Shown: piece by piece, positions 1-6,234 of the stretch | How the letters are laid out: every line of letters starts with the position of its first letter | How positions within the stretch are numbered: position 1 is the stretch's first letter | DNA from: Hyphomicrobiales bacterium | GTDB taxonomy: Bacteria > Pseudomonadota > Alphaproteobacteria > Rhizobiales > HXMU1428-3 | Direction of reading: 5' to 3' | DNA: 7,316 bases | Assembly (NCBI GenBank): GCA_021775385.1 | Contig: JAJFHW010000357.1 | Span: forward strand, 1 to 7,316 | The notes under the pieces: generated by a model | Told to the model about the DNA's origin: nothing | Seen by the model: only the letters and a program-made list of their open reading frames with translations | Database searches by the model: none | Translations under genes and position numbers: made by a program

Positions 1-844
1 TTTTATCGTTAGAAGAAAACATGTTTCTAACCCAAGGAACAGCTATAGATTGATGGTTCACAAAACGACTATTTAAACAATTTTTAATAAGATCTTTCAT
101 TTGAGAGTTTGTAGTTGAGGGAATGTTTTTTTTCTCACAAGAAAAAGCAAACAGAGCCATTGCCTCATCTGCCTCAGGCCGTAGCGCCATGGCATTAAGT
201 GTATGCTTTAAAGAAGAAGGGTCCCCCTCCCCCAGCGCCACAACCAATCTGACCAAACTAGAATAATCAGCCAGCCCCTTAGAAAGGGTTTCTTCCAGAT
301 AAGAAATTGCATCTTGCGGCTTCCCCGTAACCATTAAAACATCAGCCAAATGGTTTAACAAAGCTCTCTGATCAAATTCAGCTAAAGAGTCCATCCCCGC
401 ATATGCTTTTTCATAAAGAGGCAAAACAAAATCCAATTGTCCCATCTTGTGATGACAAAACCCTTTTTTAAAACAAACCTCAGCATTGTTAGGGTCGAGC
501 GAATGCGCCTGACTAAGGGCGTTCAGTGCAGCCACATAATTCTGTTCTTGCAGATACGACTTTCCAATCAACTGCTGAGCTTTAAAATGCAATGGTTCTT
601 TAGAAAGAATTTTTTTAAGAAGAGTAATGACATATTTATGGCGTCCAATTTGTTGATAGAAAATGGCACATAAAATAATAACATCGGGATTGTTACGGCT
701 GGCAATCAGGGATTTTTTATAAAGTTTTTCAGCGCTTTTAAGATCATTGTCTTGATGGTACTTCACAGCATCCTGAAGATCAGCAATAAGTTGAGGGGAA
801 AGAGTTAAGCTATCTCGGTCTCGTTGACTAACGGCCATACCCAT
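1..844 (-). CDS. TPR-repeat protein, N-terminal part (runs off the window)
   Basis: The reverse strand is open from an ATG at 844 to the window edge, giving 281 codons without a stop. A good Shine-Dalgarno sequence (GAGGGAGA, then six T) precedes the ATG; a second in-frame ATG at 838 is less well spaced. The product lacks a signal peptide and looks cytoplasmic. It is mostly paired helices of tetratricopeptide type: roughly residues 22-52, 55-84, 88-121 (the clearest, with the pattern GKSYLQEQNYVAALNAL and ending SLDPNN), 122-152 and 161-191. TPRs mediate protein contacts. In proteobacteria such an N-terminus often precedes a methyltransferase, sulfotransferase or glycosyltransferase domain, and residues 250-281 no longer look like TPR, so a C-terminal enzymatic domain is possible but unseen. 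Partner and function are unknown. It is transcribed divergently from the VWA gene. Confidence 0.8.
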   Translation of the reverse strand, partial: MGMAVSQRDRDSLTLSPQLIADLQDAVKYHQDNDLKSAEKLYKKSLIASRNNPDVIILCAIFYQQIGRHKYVITLLKKILSKEPLHFKAQQLIGKSYLQEQNYVAALNALSQAHSLDPNNAEVCFKKGFCHHKMGQLDFVLPLYEKAYAGMDSLAEFDQRALLNHLADVLMVTGKPQDAISYLEETLSKGLADYSSLVRLVVALGEGDPSSLKHTLNAMALRPEADEAMALFAFSCEKKNIPSTTNSQMKDLIKNCLNSRFVNHQSIAVPWVRNMFSSNDK

Positions 845-990
845 AAAAAATCTCCCTCATAAAGTTGTCTTAAAAAAATCCCATAAATGGAAACAAACGC
901 ACCACAAGACAGAATAATGTCCAAAAGAATAGACGATTCGCAAAGATTTGAGGACTTTACTATTTCATCTTAAAAAGAAAGCTGAAGGAT

Positions 991-1028
991 AAAATTTAGA
1001 AAAAAAATTACTATAATACCTAAATTTT
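991..1028. repeat. Inverted repeat flanking the candidate -10 box
   Basis: AAAATTTAG at 991-999 and its exact reverse complement CTAAATTTT at 1020-1028 are separated by 20 bases that contain TATAAT. The arrangement resembles an operator around a promoter. All-AT arms in an AT-rich spacer are, however, easily produced by chance. Confidence 0.3.
1012..1017 (+). promoter_or_regulatory. Candidate -10 box (TATAAT) for the VWA gene
   Basis: A perfect TATAAT lies about 115 bases upstream of the VWA start. No recognisable TTGACA-like -35 element sits 16-18 bases upstream, and the surroundings are so AT-rich that the hexamer could be chance. It lies inside the loop of the inverted repeat 991-999 / 1020-1028. 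Confidence 0.3.
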
Positions 1029-1113
1029 TATCAATTAAATCAATCATATTTCAAGATGAATCATGTATCTTATCTAACTTTATGTATTAATTCGTCAAAA
1101 TGGATATGAAAGT

Positions 1114-1119
1114 AAAGGA
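1114..1119 (+). promoter_or_regulatory. Ribosome binding site deciding the VWA start
   Basis: AAAGGA at 1114-1119 lies 11 bases before the ATG at 1131 but directly abuts and overlaps the in-frame ATG at 1119. It can therefore serve only the later start, which is why 1131 is preferred. Confidence 0.5.
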
Positions 1120-1130
1120 TGCGGCCTGTT

Positions 1131-2417
1131 ATGATTTCAAGATGTCTTTTAGGTGGGATTTTGCTTCTCGCAGCGAGCCTCCCTCTCTCAGCAGCAGAGA
1201 AAAGCGGAAAAAGCGTAGCGCTTATTATAGATGCTTCAGGCAGCATGCAAGCCAAACTGAAAAATGGTGTCAAACGCATTGACGCTGCCAAAGAAGCGGT
1301 CGAGAGTTTAATAAACAACACACCAGCAGACATCCGTATGGCTCTTCGCGCCTATGGTCATCAATCCCATCGTAGAAAAAAGAATTGCAAAGACACCCAG
1401 CTCCTAACCAATTTCAAACCCATTGGTGAAAATAAAGCTGAAGTCATCACCAAAGCTAAAGGCCTAAAAGCACAAGGCTATACACCAATAAGCCTGGTTC
1501 TCGAATTAGCCGCAAATGATTTAAAAGCTGAGACGCAAGCACAATCTCGCATTGTAACGTTAGTAAGCGATGGCAAAGAAACCTGTGAAGGTGACCCATG
1601 TGCAGTAGCACGCGCCTTAGCGGCAGCAGACGCAAGCCTCGTCATTCACACAATCGGCTTTGCAGTCGATGTCGCTGCCAGATACGAGCTCCAGTGCATC
1701 GCAAAAGCAGGCCGCGGTACATATTTCGAAGCCGATGACGCAGACAAATTAGCAGAAAAACTATCAGCAGCAGTTAAAACAATCGCAATTGAGCTGCCAA
1801 AAGAAGTGAAAGTTAAAGAGAAAAAACCTGGCCGCCTAACTCTGAAAAACACAACAGCAAGTAGCCATAAAGTTTTCAATTCAGAAACAGGTAAAGAAGT
1901 TGGCAAATTAAGCGCCGTTACGCCGTCTCTAAAATTACCAGCAGGCTTTTATAAAGTGAAATTTGGTAACGCCTACTGGCGCAGTATTGAAGTAAACGAT
2001 GCTGAAACAACAACCATTGAAACTGCCATTGTAAGACTACCAAGCGCCAGTTTCCGTGGTCAAAGAATTGTCGATTGGGAAACAGAAGAAGAAATTGGAA
2101 AACTCTCCTCAAGTAGAAATTCCATGAATTTATTACCATCAAGTTTTAATATTATGTTTGGAAAATTAGCTGTAAAAGTCGTCTTAAACCCAGGCGAAGT
2201 TAAGGTAATTGAAGCTGGTTCTGTTAAATTTAAGGGCCTACCAATTAATAGTCGCTATATCTTTGACGAGAATGGCAATGAGGTAACATCAGTTTCAGCA
2301 TCATTTTCCTCAGCCACACTGCCACCAGGCAAATACCACTTAGAGCACAATGATCAAAAGTTCCCGTTTACCATTCCAAAAGGGACACTGAACATCGAAA
2401 TTCAACTAAAAAAATAA
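1131..2417 (+). CDS. Secreted von Willebrand factor type A (VWA) protein with three C-terminal repeats
   Basis: The 428-residue product is probably exported and binds a divalent metal through its VWA domain; the ligand is unknown. Residues below count from ATG 1131; an in-frame ATG at 1119 would add four. An N-terminal Sec signal peptide (MISRCLLGGILLLAASLPLS) ends in AAE, giving a likely cleavage near residue 21; no lipobox cysteine is present. The VWA domain spans about 28-220 and has an intact metal-ion-dependent adhesion site: DASGS at 34-38, the TPIS threonine at 118, and the SDGKETC aspartate at 147. Cysteines in SDGKETCEGDPC could form a disulfide. A VWA of this type, with SDGxETC and xCIA signatures, is common in bacterial periplasmic proteins. 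From about residue 234 to the end there are three related segments of 60-70 residues with a beta-rich pattern. The gene appears monocistronic, ending before a strong hairpin. Confidence 0.85.
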   Translation: MISRCLLGGILLLAASLPLSAAEKSGKSVALIIDASGSMQAKLKNGVKRIDAAKEAVESLINNTPADIRMALRAYGHQSHRRKKNCKDTQLLTNFKPIGENKAEVITKAKGLKAQGYTPISLVLELAANDLKAETQAQSRIVTLVSDGKETCEGDPCAVARALAAADASLVIHTIGFAVDVAARYELQCIAKAGRGTYFEADDADKLAEKLSAAVKTIAIELPKEVKVKEKKPGRLTLKNTTASSHKVFNSETGKEVGKLSAVTPSLKLPAGFYKVKFGNAYWRSIEVNDAETTTIETAIVRLPSASFRGQRIVDWETEEEIGKLSSSRNSMNLLPSSFNIMFGKLAVKVVLNPGEVKVIEAGSVKFKGLPINSRYIFDENGNEVTSVSASFSSATLPPGKYHLEHNDQKFPFTIPKGTLNIEIQLKK

Positions 2418-2431
2418 CTAAAAAGCCAATT

Positions 2432-2472
2432 TCGGCCCCTCGTAAATTTTATGAGGGGCCGACTTTCATTTT
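2432..2472 (+). terminator. Rho-independent terminator after the VWA gene
   Basis: TCGGCCCCTC at 2432-2441 pairs perfectly with GAGGGGCCGA at 2453-2462, giving a 10-base GC-rich stem whose 11-base AT-rich loop can pair further. It begins 14 bases after the VWA stop. The following tract (CTTTCATTTT) is T-rich but interrupted. An A-run lies on the other side (2420-2424), but no gene converges on it from the right. Confidence 0.8.
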
Positions 2473-2646
2473 AAGATGCAAATCTAATAATCACCCTGCA
2501 AAATTCACCCAACACTCATTAAATTCTATTTAGAAGACGGAGAAAAAGCCGCAAAAACAGATGATTGCAAAAATAAGTGTGTTTTTTTCAAAGAAGCGTC
2601 ATAAACCGCTTGAACTCAAGGGCATTTATGATGTAAGCCTGTCGGC
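2473..2646. other. Spacer upstream of the tRNA gene
   Basis: I see no gene here. A TTGAAC hexamer at 2610-2615 is a possible -35 element for the tRNA, and TATGAT at 2627-2632 a possible -10. They are only 11 bases apart, however, and the hexamer correctly spaced from TTGAAC (GTAAGC, 2633-2638) is a poor -10, so the tRNA promoter cannot be fixed by eye. Confidence 0.4.
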
Positions 2647-2738
2647 GGAGAGGTGGCCGAGTGGTCGAAGGCGCTCCCCTGCTAAGGGAGTAGACGGTTT
2701 GTCCCGTCTCGAGGGTTCGAATCCCTTCTTCTCCGCCA
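2647..2738 (+). tRNA. tRNA-Ser (anticodon GCU)
   Basis: The gene folds as a class II tRNA with a long variable arm. The acceptor stem GGAGAGG (2647-2653) pairs with CTTCTCC (2728-2734). The anticodon stem CTCCC/GGGAG (2674-2678 / 2686-2690) encloses the loop CTGCTAA with anticodon GCT at 2681-2683. The variable-arm stem is GACGG/CCGTC (2693-2697 / 2704-2708). The T arm is GAGGG-TTCGAAT-CCCTT. The discriminator base is G2735, and CCA is encoded at 2736-2738. It reads AGC and AGU serine codons. The leader GGC directly before the acceptor stem could pair with GCC at the 3' end, lengthening the stem in the precursor. No integrase or truncated tRNA copy is present nearby, so there is no sign that it is an attachment site. 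Confidence 0.96.
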
Positions 2739-2765
2739 TTTTCTTTAAATTTTAATCGCAAAATA

Positions 2766-2798
2766 ATAACAATAACACCTGATAAAGCTTATTGTTAT
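2766..2798. repeat. Perfect 10-base inverted repeat upstream of the response regulator
   Basis: ATAACAATAA at 2766-2775 and TTATTGTTAT at 2789-2798 are exact reverse complements with a 13-base spacer. The arms are AT-only apart from one C/G pair, and no T-run follows, so it is a weak terminator candidate. Its place between the tRNA and the regulator gene also fits a protein-binding site. Confidence 0.45.
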
Positions 2799-2817
2799 GA
2801 AACTCTTGTAACAACGA

Positions 2818-2845
2818 ACCATCCTATCTAAGCTGATAGAATGGT
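2818..2845. repeat. 11-base imperfect inverted repeat before the response regulator start
   Basis: The arms 2818-2828 (ACCATCCTATC) and 2835-2845 (GATAGAATGGT) are reverse complements with one mismatch and a 6-base loop. The repeat ends 20 bases before the ATG at 2866. It could be an operator for autoregulation or a hairpin in the 5' leader near the ribosome binding region. Confidence 0.5.
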
Positions 2846-2865
2846 GAAGCAATGAAGTGGCTGCG

Positions 2866-3543
2866 ATGAAAATATTACTCGTTGAAGATGATGAAAAGCT
2901 AAGTGACTATATTTCCAATGGTCTAAAAGAAGCTGGCCATGTCGTTGATTGCTCAATAGATGGCAAAGACGGCCTCTTTCTCGCAACAACCGAGCAATAT
3001 GACGCCATCATCCTAGATCGTATGCTCCCCTCTTTAGATGGCCTCACCATTTTAAAAACCCTGCGCGGTGCCAAAAATCATGTCCCTGTAATGGTCTTAA
3101 GCGCTCTTGGTGCCGTTGATGACCGCGTGAGCGGCTTGCGCGCTGGTAGCGATGATTATCTCATCAAACCATTTTCCTTCTCAGAACTTCTAGCCCGTGT
3201 TGAAGCCCTACATCGGCGTGGCTCTGTTGAGAACGGACACCAGGAAACAACTTTAACAGCAGGCCCAATTGAAATTGACCTTCTCAAAAGAAAAGTCACT
3301 TCAAACGGTGAGGCAATCACCCTTCAAACCAGAGAATTTAATCTGCTTGAGTATCTGATGAAACATAAAGGACAGATAGTCACCAGAACCATGCTGTTAG
3401 AACATGTCTGGGATTATCACTTTGACCCTCAAAGCAAAGTCATCGACGTTCACATAAGCCGTTTACGCAAAAAAATAGGCGATAGCTCAGCTTCAATCAT
3501 AAAAACCATTCGCGGAGCAGGATACATCATAGATGACTGCTAA
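2866..3543 (+). CDS. OmpR/PhoB-family response regulator
   Basis: This 225-residue DNA-binding regulator is phosphorylated by the kinase encoded directly downstream. The receiver domain (1-115) begins MKILLVEDDEKLSDY and has the acidic pair D8/D9, the phospho-acceptor D51 in the ILDRMLP motif, S79 at the conserved Thr/Ser position and K101 in the IKPFSF motif. The C-terminal winged helix (about 130-225) carries the family signatures LQTREFNLLEYL, VWDYHFDPQSKVIDVHISRL and IRGAGYII, with near-consensus spacing. ATG 2866 is chosen because it gives the canonical receiver N-terminus. An in-frame GTG at 2857 would add VAA, and neither start has a strong Shine-Dalgarno (GAAG at 2854-2857 suits 2866). 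The regulon cannot be inferred from sequence. Candidate operator repeats lie immediately upstream. Confidence 0.95.
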   Translation: MKILLVEDDEKLSDYISNGLKEAGHVVDCSIDGKDGLFLATTEQYDAIILDRMLPSLDGLTILKTLRGAKNHVPVMVLSALGAVDDRVSGLRAGSDDYLIKPFSFSELLARVEALHRRGSVENGHQETTLTAGPIEIDLLKRKVTSNGEAITLQTREFNLLEYLMKHKGQIVTRTMLLEHVWDYHFDPQSKVIDVHISRLRKKIGDSSASIIKTIRGAGYIIDDC

Positions 3544-4879
3544 AAGAAGCTACTATTCAAGCTCAAGCTTCAAGATGGCCGCATTATTTACCATTCTGCT
3601 TGGCGCATCAGCCCTGCTCCTTGGCTCATATCTTTATGATTTCAGCCGCCAGATTTTCATTCAAGAAACAGAAGCCGCCATTGATATTGAAATAGAGCAC
3701 ATTCTTATTTCTTTTGAAGATAAATCTCAAAAAGACCGCATCACTTTTATCAAAGAACGGTCAGAAAAATATGCTAACCCCGTCTACTATTATCAAGACC
3801 GCTTAGATAAAAAATTAGCTGGCAATATAGAAAAACTTCCAAGCGAAGTCACCCCAATCAGCGAAGGTATAATTAGCTTTTCGCTAAAGATAGTAGATGG
3901 CACAAGAGAATTCGGTGCCAAAATCCATACATTCAATGATGGTTCTCGCCTACTCATCGGCAGAGATATCGACGATATCATCAAGCGATATGAACGGTTA
4001 AAATTTTTTAGCATTCTGATTTTGTTATTCATGATGAGTGTAGTTCTAGTCAGCTTCCTCATCAGTATGTTTGTAGTCAGCCGAATTAACATGATCAGCC
4101 AAACCGCCCAAAATATCATGGCAACAGGAGATCTCTCGCAGCGCATTTCAATAGATAGCAACTGGGATGATTTAAGTAACCTCGCTCAAAGCTTGAATGC
4201 AATGTTAGCCCGTATTGAAGAACTCGTTATCGGCATTCGAGATGTAAGTGATAACATCGCTCATGACCTAAGAACACCATTGGCAAGGCTGAGAACTCAA
4301 TTAGAGGGCGCACTAAAAAAACCTCTCGCTGAAGATGAGATCGATAACCTTTTAAAAGAAACAGACGAGCTACTTGGCACCTTTAACGCACTTCTGCGTA
4401 TTTCACATATTGAAAAAGGCAGTCAGAAATTTGAATTCTCACAAACATCATTAAAAACAATTTTATCAGATGTCATAGAACTTTATGATCCCCTCGCTGA
4501 AGAAAAAGAAATCACAATCAAGTCCACTATAAATGAGCTTAGCCCAATCCCGGCATATGGCCACCTCATTTTTCAAATGACAGCAAACATACTTGATAAC
4601 GCCCTAAAATATTCTCCAAAAGCCAGCACAGTCCTCATTGAATTAAAAGACGAAGAGCAATATCAGCTTATCCGCATAACAGATCAGGGCATCGGTATAA
4701 AACAAGAAGAGCATGAAAAGGTTTTTGATCGTTTTTATCGTTCTGATAAAAGTCGTCACACTGAAGGAAACGGGCTTGGCCTAAGTTTAGTAAAAGCCGC
4801 ACTCTCCCTGCACAAAGGTAAAATCACTTTCAAAGACAATAATCCCGGTTTGACTGTTGAAATCAGATTAAAAAAGTAA
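3533..4879 (+). CDS. Membrane sensor histidine kinase (HAMP, HisKA, HATPase)
   Basis: This 448-residue inner-membrane kinase autophosphorylates on histidine and passes the phosphate to the response regulator upstream. A first membrane segment lies at about 14-36 (AALFTILLGASALLLGSYL), followed by a periplasmic sensor region of about 120 residues and a second segment at about 158-183. HAMP spans about 184-236. The HisKA H-box is NIAHDLRTPLARL, with phospho-acceptor H244. The ATPase domain shows the N box (NILDNALKYSP, N352/N356), G1 (DQGIGI, 384-389), F box (VFDRFYRSD) and G2 (GNGLGLSLV, 412-420), so all catalytic motifs are intact. The sensor region has only two histidines and no cysteine, so it gives no hint of metal sensing; the signal is unknown. 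The ATG lies inside the regulator's last codons (11-base overlap), indicating translational coupling. Confidence 0.95.
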   Translation: MTAKRSYYSSSSFKMAALFTILLGASALLLGSYLYDFSRQIFIQETEAAIDIEIEHILISFEDKSQKDRITFIKERSEKYANPVYYYQDRLDKKLAGNIEKLPSEVTPISEGIISFSLKIVDGTREFGAKIHTFNDGSRLLIGRDIDDIIKRYERLKFFSILILLFMMSVVLVSFLISMFVVSRINMISQTAQNIMATGDLSQRISIDSNWDDLSNLAQSLNAMLARIEELVIGIRDVSDNIAHDLRTPLARLRTQLEGALKKPLAEDEIDNLLKETDELLGTFNALLRISHIEKGSQKFEFSQTSLKTILSDVIELYDPLAEEKEITIKSTINELSPIPAYGHLIFQMTANILDNALKYSPKASTVLIELKDEEQYQLIRITDQGIGIKQEEHEKVFDRFYRSDKSRHTEGNGLGLSLVKAALSLHKGKITFKDNNPGLTVEIRLKK

Positions 4880-4907
4880 ACAAATCCTTATCTTAAGTTT
4901 AAATTTT

Positions 4908-4933
4908 TGTAACGTTCAATCAATCTCAAGGTA
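4908..4933 (+). promoter_or_regulatory. ECF-sigma-like promoter TGTAAC-N16-GGTA before the FAD gene
   Basis: TGTAAC at 4908-4913 and GGTA at 4930-4933 are separated by 16 bases. This geometry resembles ECF sigma promoters, whose -35 ends in AAC and whose -10 contains a CGT/GGT-type core. The identical pair with identical spacing recurs at 7183-7208. Initiation a few bases downstream would leave a leader of roughly 35-40 bases before ATG 4978. Confidence 0.5.
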
Positions 4934-4977
4934 AGTCAAACCATCATAATATATCCTTTCATAGAGGGTAAAGTTAA

Positions 4978-6234
4978 ATGAAAATCGCAATTATTGGTAC
5001 CGGAATTTCAGGCATGGGTGCAGCACACCTTCTAAGCCGTACCCATGAAGTAACGATCTATGAAAAAAACAATTACTTAGGCGGTCATAGCCGGACGGTA
5101 GATATCACAACCAATGACGGTGACATAAGTGTCGACACTGGCTTTATAGTCTTCAACAAACGCAATTACCCAAACCTAGTTTCCCTCTTCGAGCAATTAA
5201 ACGTCCCAACTACAAAAAGCGATATGTCATTCGGCGTGAGTATCAATGACGGTTGGCTTGAATATGGTACATCTTCATTAAAAGCTTCTTTTGCGCAAAG
5301 GAGTAATATCTTCAGGCCTCAATATCTGAAAATGCTACAAGACATTCTAAAGTTTCACAAAGATGCCCTACCAAACGAAACAACATCACCAGAAATCACC
5401 TTAGGTGAGTGGATTAAAAAATTAAACCTGAGTGACTGGTTCAGAGATTACTTTCTACTCCCAATGGGCGGTGCCATTTGGAGCATGCCTGTTGAGCAAA
5501 TGCTAAACTATCCAGCCAGCACGTTTATTCGATTTTTTGATAATCATGGACTGCTAGGAATAAATGATGCACCTCAATGGTACACAGTAAAAGGCGGATC
5601 AAAGAATTATGTCAGACGGCTCACTGAAAAATTTTCCAATCAAATAAAACTCAACTGCGGAGTAAAACAAGTCATCCGCAGTGAAACTGGTGTCGATATC
5701 ATTGATATCAAAAACGAAACAACGACTTATGATCAGGTGGTCTTTGCCTGTCATAGTGACCAGGCGCTGAAGCTTCTCAGTCAACCCTCTCAACTGGAGA
5801 AACAAATTTTAGGTTCTATTCATTATCAAGAAAACCTCATGGTCCTTCATAGCGATGTGAACTTCATGCCTAAAAGAAAAAGCGCCTGGTCAAGTTGGGT
5901 TTACCTCTCAAATGAAAAACAAGATAGAAGTAACAACATGTGCCTAAGTTACTGGATGAACAACCTCCAACCTCTTGGTACAAACATCCCAATCATTGTC
6001 ACACTAAATCCTCAAGAAATGCCAAAGTCTGTGCTAACCTATGATCAAACTATCCTAGAACACCCCGTATTTGATACGGCTGCAATTAAAGCTCAAGAGC
6101 GCATAGAAGAAATTCAAGGAAAAGATCGAATATGGTATTGTGGGGCCTGGCAGAAATTTGGATTTCATGAAGATGGTTTAGCAAGTGCTGTAAAAATGGT
6201 CTCAACAATAGAAGGCAAGGACATATGCCTCTAA
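4978..6234 (+). CDS. FAD/NAD(P)-binding flavoprotein of amine-oxidase fold, linked to lipid modification
   Basis: The 418-residue flavoprotein is probably an oxidoreductase acting on lipid. The N-terminal Rossmann motif is IIGTGISGMGAAHLL (GxGxxG at 7-12), with the ribose-binding acid E29 in TIYEKNNYLGGHSRT. The second FAD contact is near the C-terminus in YCGAWQKFGFHEDGLASA (387-404), typical of this NAD/FAD-binding family (COG2907-like). In between are family-like blocks such as DTGFIVFNKRNYPNL (53-67) and LPMGGAIWSMP (161-171). There is no signal peptide. The ATG has a clear ribosome binding site (GAGGG, 4964-4968, 9 bases upstream). The next gene overlaps it by 10 bases. In other proteobacteria this family sits beside DUF1365 and a CFA-like methyltransferase; in Rhodobacter such genes are tied to singlet-oxygen response and furan fatty acid formation. 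The exact reaction here is inferred, not shown. Confidence 0.88.
   Translation: MKIAIIGTGISGMGAAHLLSRTHEVTIYEKNNYLGGHSRTVDITTNDGDISVDTGFIVFNKRNYPNLVSLFEQLNVPTTKSDMSFGVSINDGWLEYGTSSLKASFAQRSNIFRPQYLKMLQDILKFHKDALPNETTSPEITLGEWIKKLNLSDWFRDYFLLPMGGAIWSMPVEQMLNYPASTFIRFFDNHGLLGINDAPQWYTVKGGSKNYVRRLTEKFSNQIKLNCGVKQVIRSETGVDIIDIKNETTTYDQVVFACHSDQALKLLSQPSQLEKQILGSIHYQENLMVLHSDVNFMPKRKSAWSSWVYLSNEKQDRSNNMCLSYWMNNLQPLGTNIPIIVTLNPQEMPKSVLTYDQTILEHPVFDTAAIKAQERIEEIQGKDRIWYCGAWQKFGFHEDGLASAVKMVSTIEGKDICL

Larger units (their letters stand above)
845..1130. other. AT-rich divergent intergenic region
   Basis: This is non-coding DNA between two divergently transcribed genes, so it should hold both promoters. 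It is very rich in A and T, especially between 960 and 1060. The only landmarks I can point to are a TATAAT hexamer at 1012-1017, the 9-base inverted repeat around it, and the two ribosome binding sites at the edges. Short open frames here lack other coding signs, and I see no RNA gene. Confidence 0.6.

Noticed and set aside
437..673. Plus-strand open frame inside the TPR region
   Set aside because: It is antisense to the TPR coding frame, whose translation shows clear TPR helices; the plus-strand peptide has no recognisable features.
1070..1333. Minus-strand and second plus-frame open frames overlapping the VWA start (also 1100-1282)
   Set aside because: They shadow the VWA signal peptide and MIDAS region, where the main frame shows a clear domain.
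2647..2738. tRNA gene as an integration site of a mobile element
   Set aside because: No integrase, no direct repeat of the tRNA 3' end and no mobile gene is present in the window.
2561..2755. A 64-codon plus-strand open frame
   Set aside because: It runs straight through the complete tRNA-Ser gene and has no homology-like pattern or ribosome binding site.
2766..2798. Rho-independent terminator for the tRNA transcript
   Set aside because: The stem is almost entirely A-T and is not followed by a T-run, so it would be a poor terminator.
2807..2834. A third copy of the TGTAAC-N16-GGTA motif before the response regulator
   Set aside because: TGTAAC is present at 2807-2812, but the sequence 16 bases on (TAAG, 2829-2832) does not match GGTA.
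3568..4010. Metal (copper/silver) sensing by the histidine kinase, suggested by the regulator's resemblance to CusR/CopR-type proteins
   Set aside because: The periplasmic region has only two scattered histidines, no cysteine and no methionine cluster, and no metal-resistance genes are nearby.
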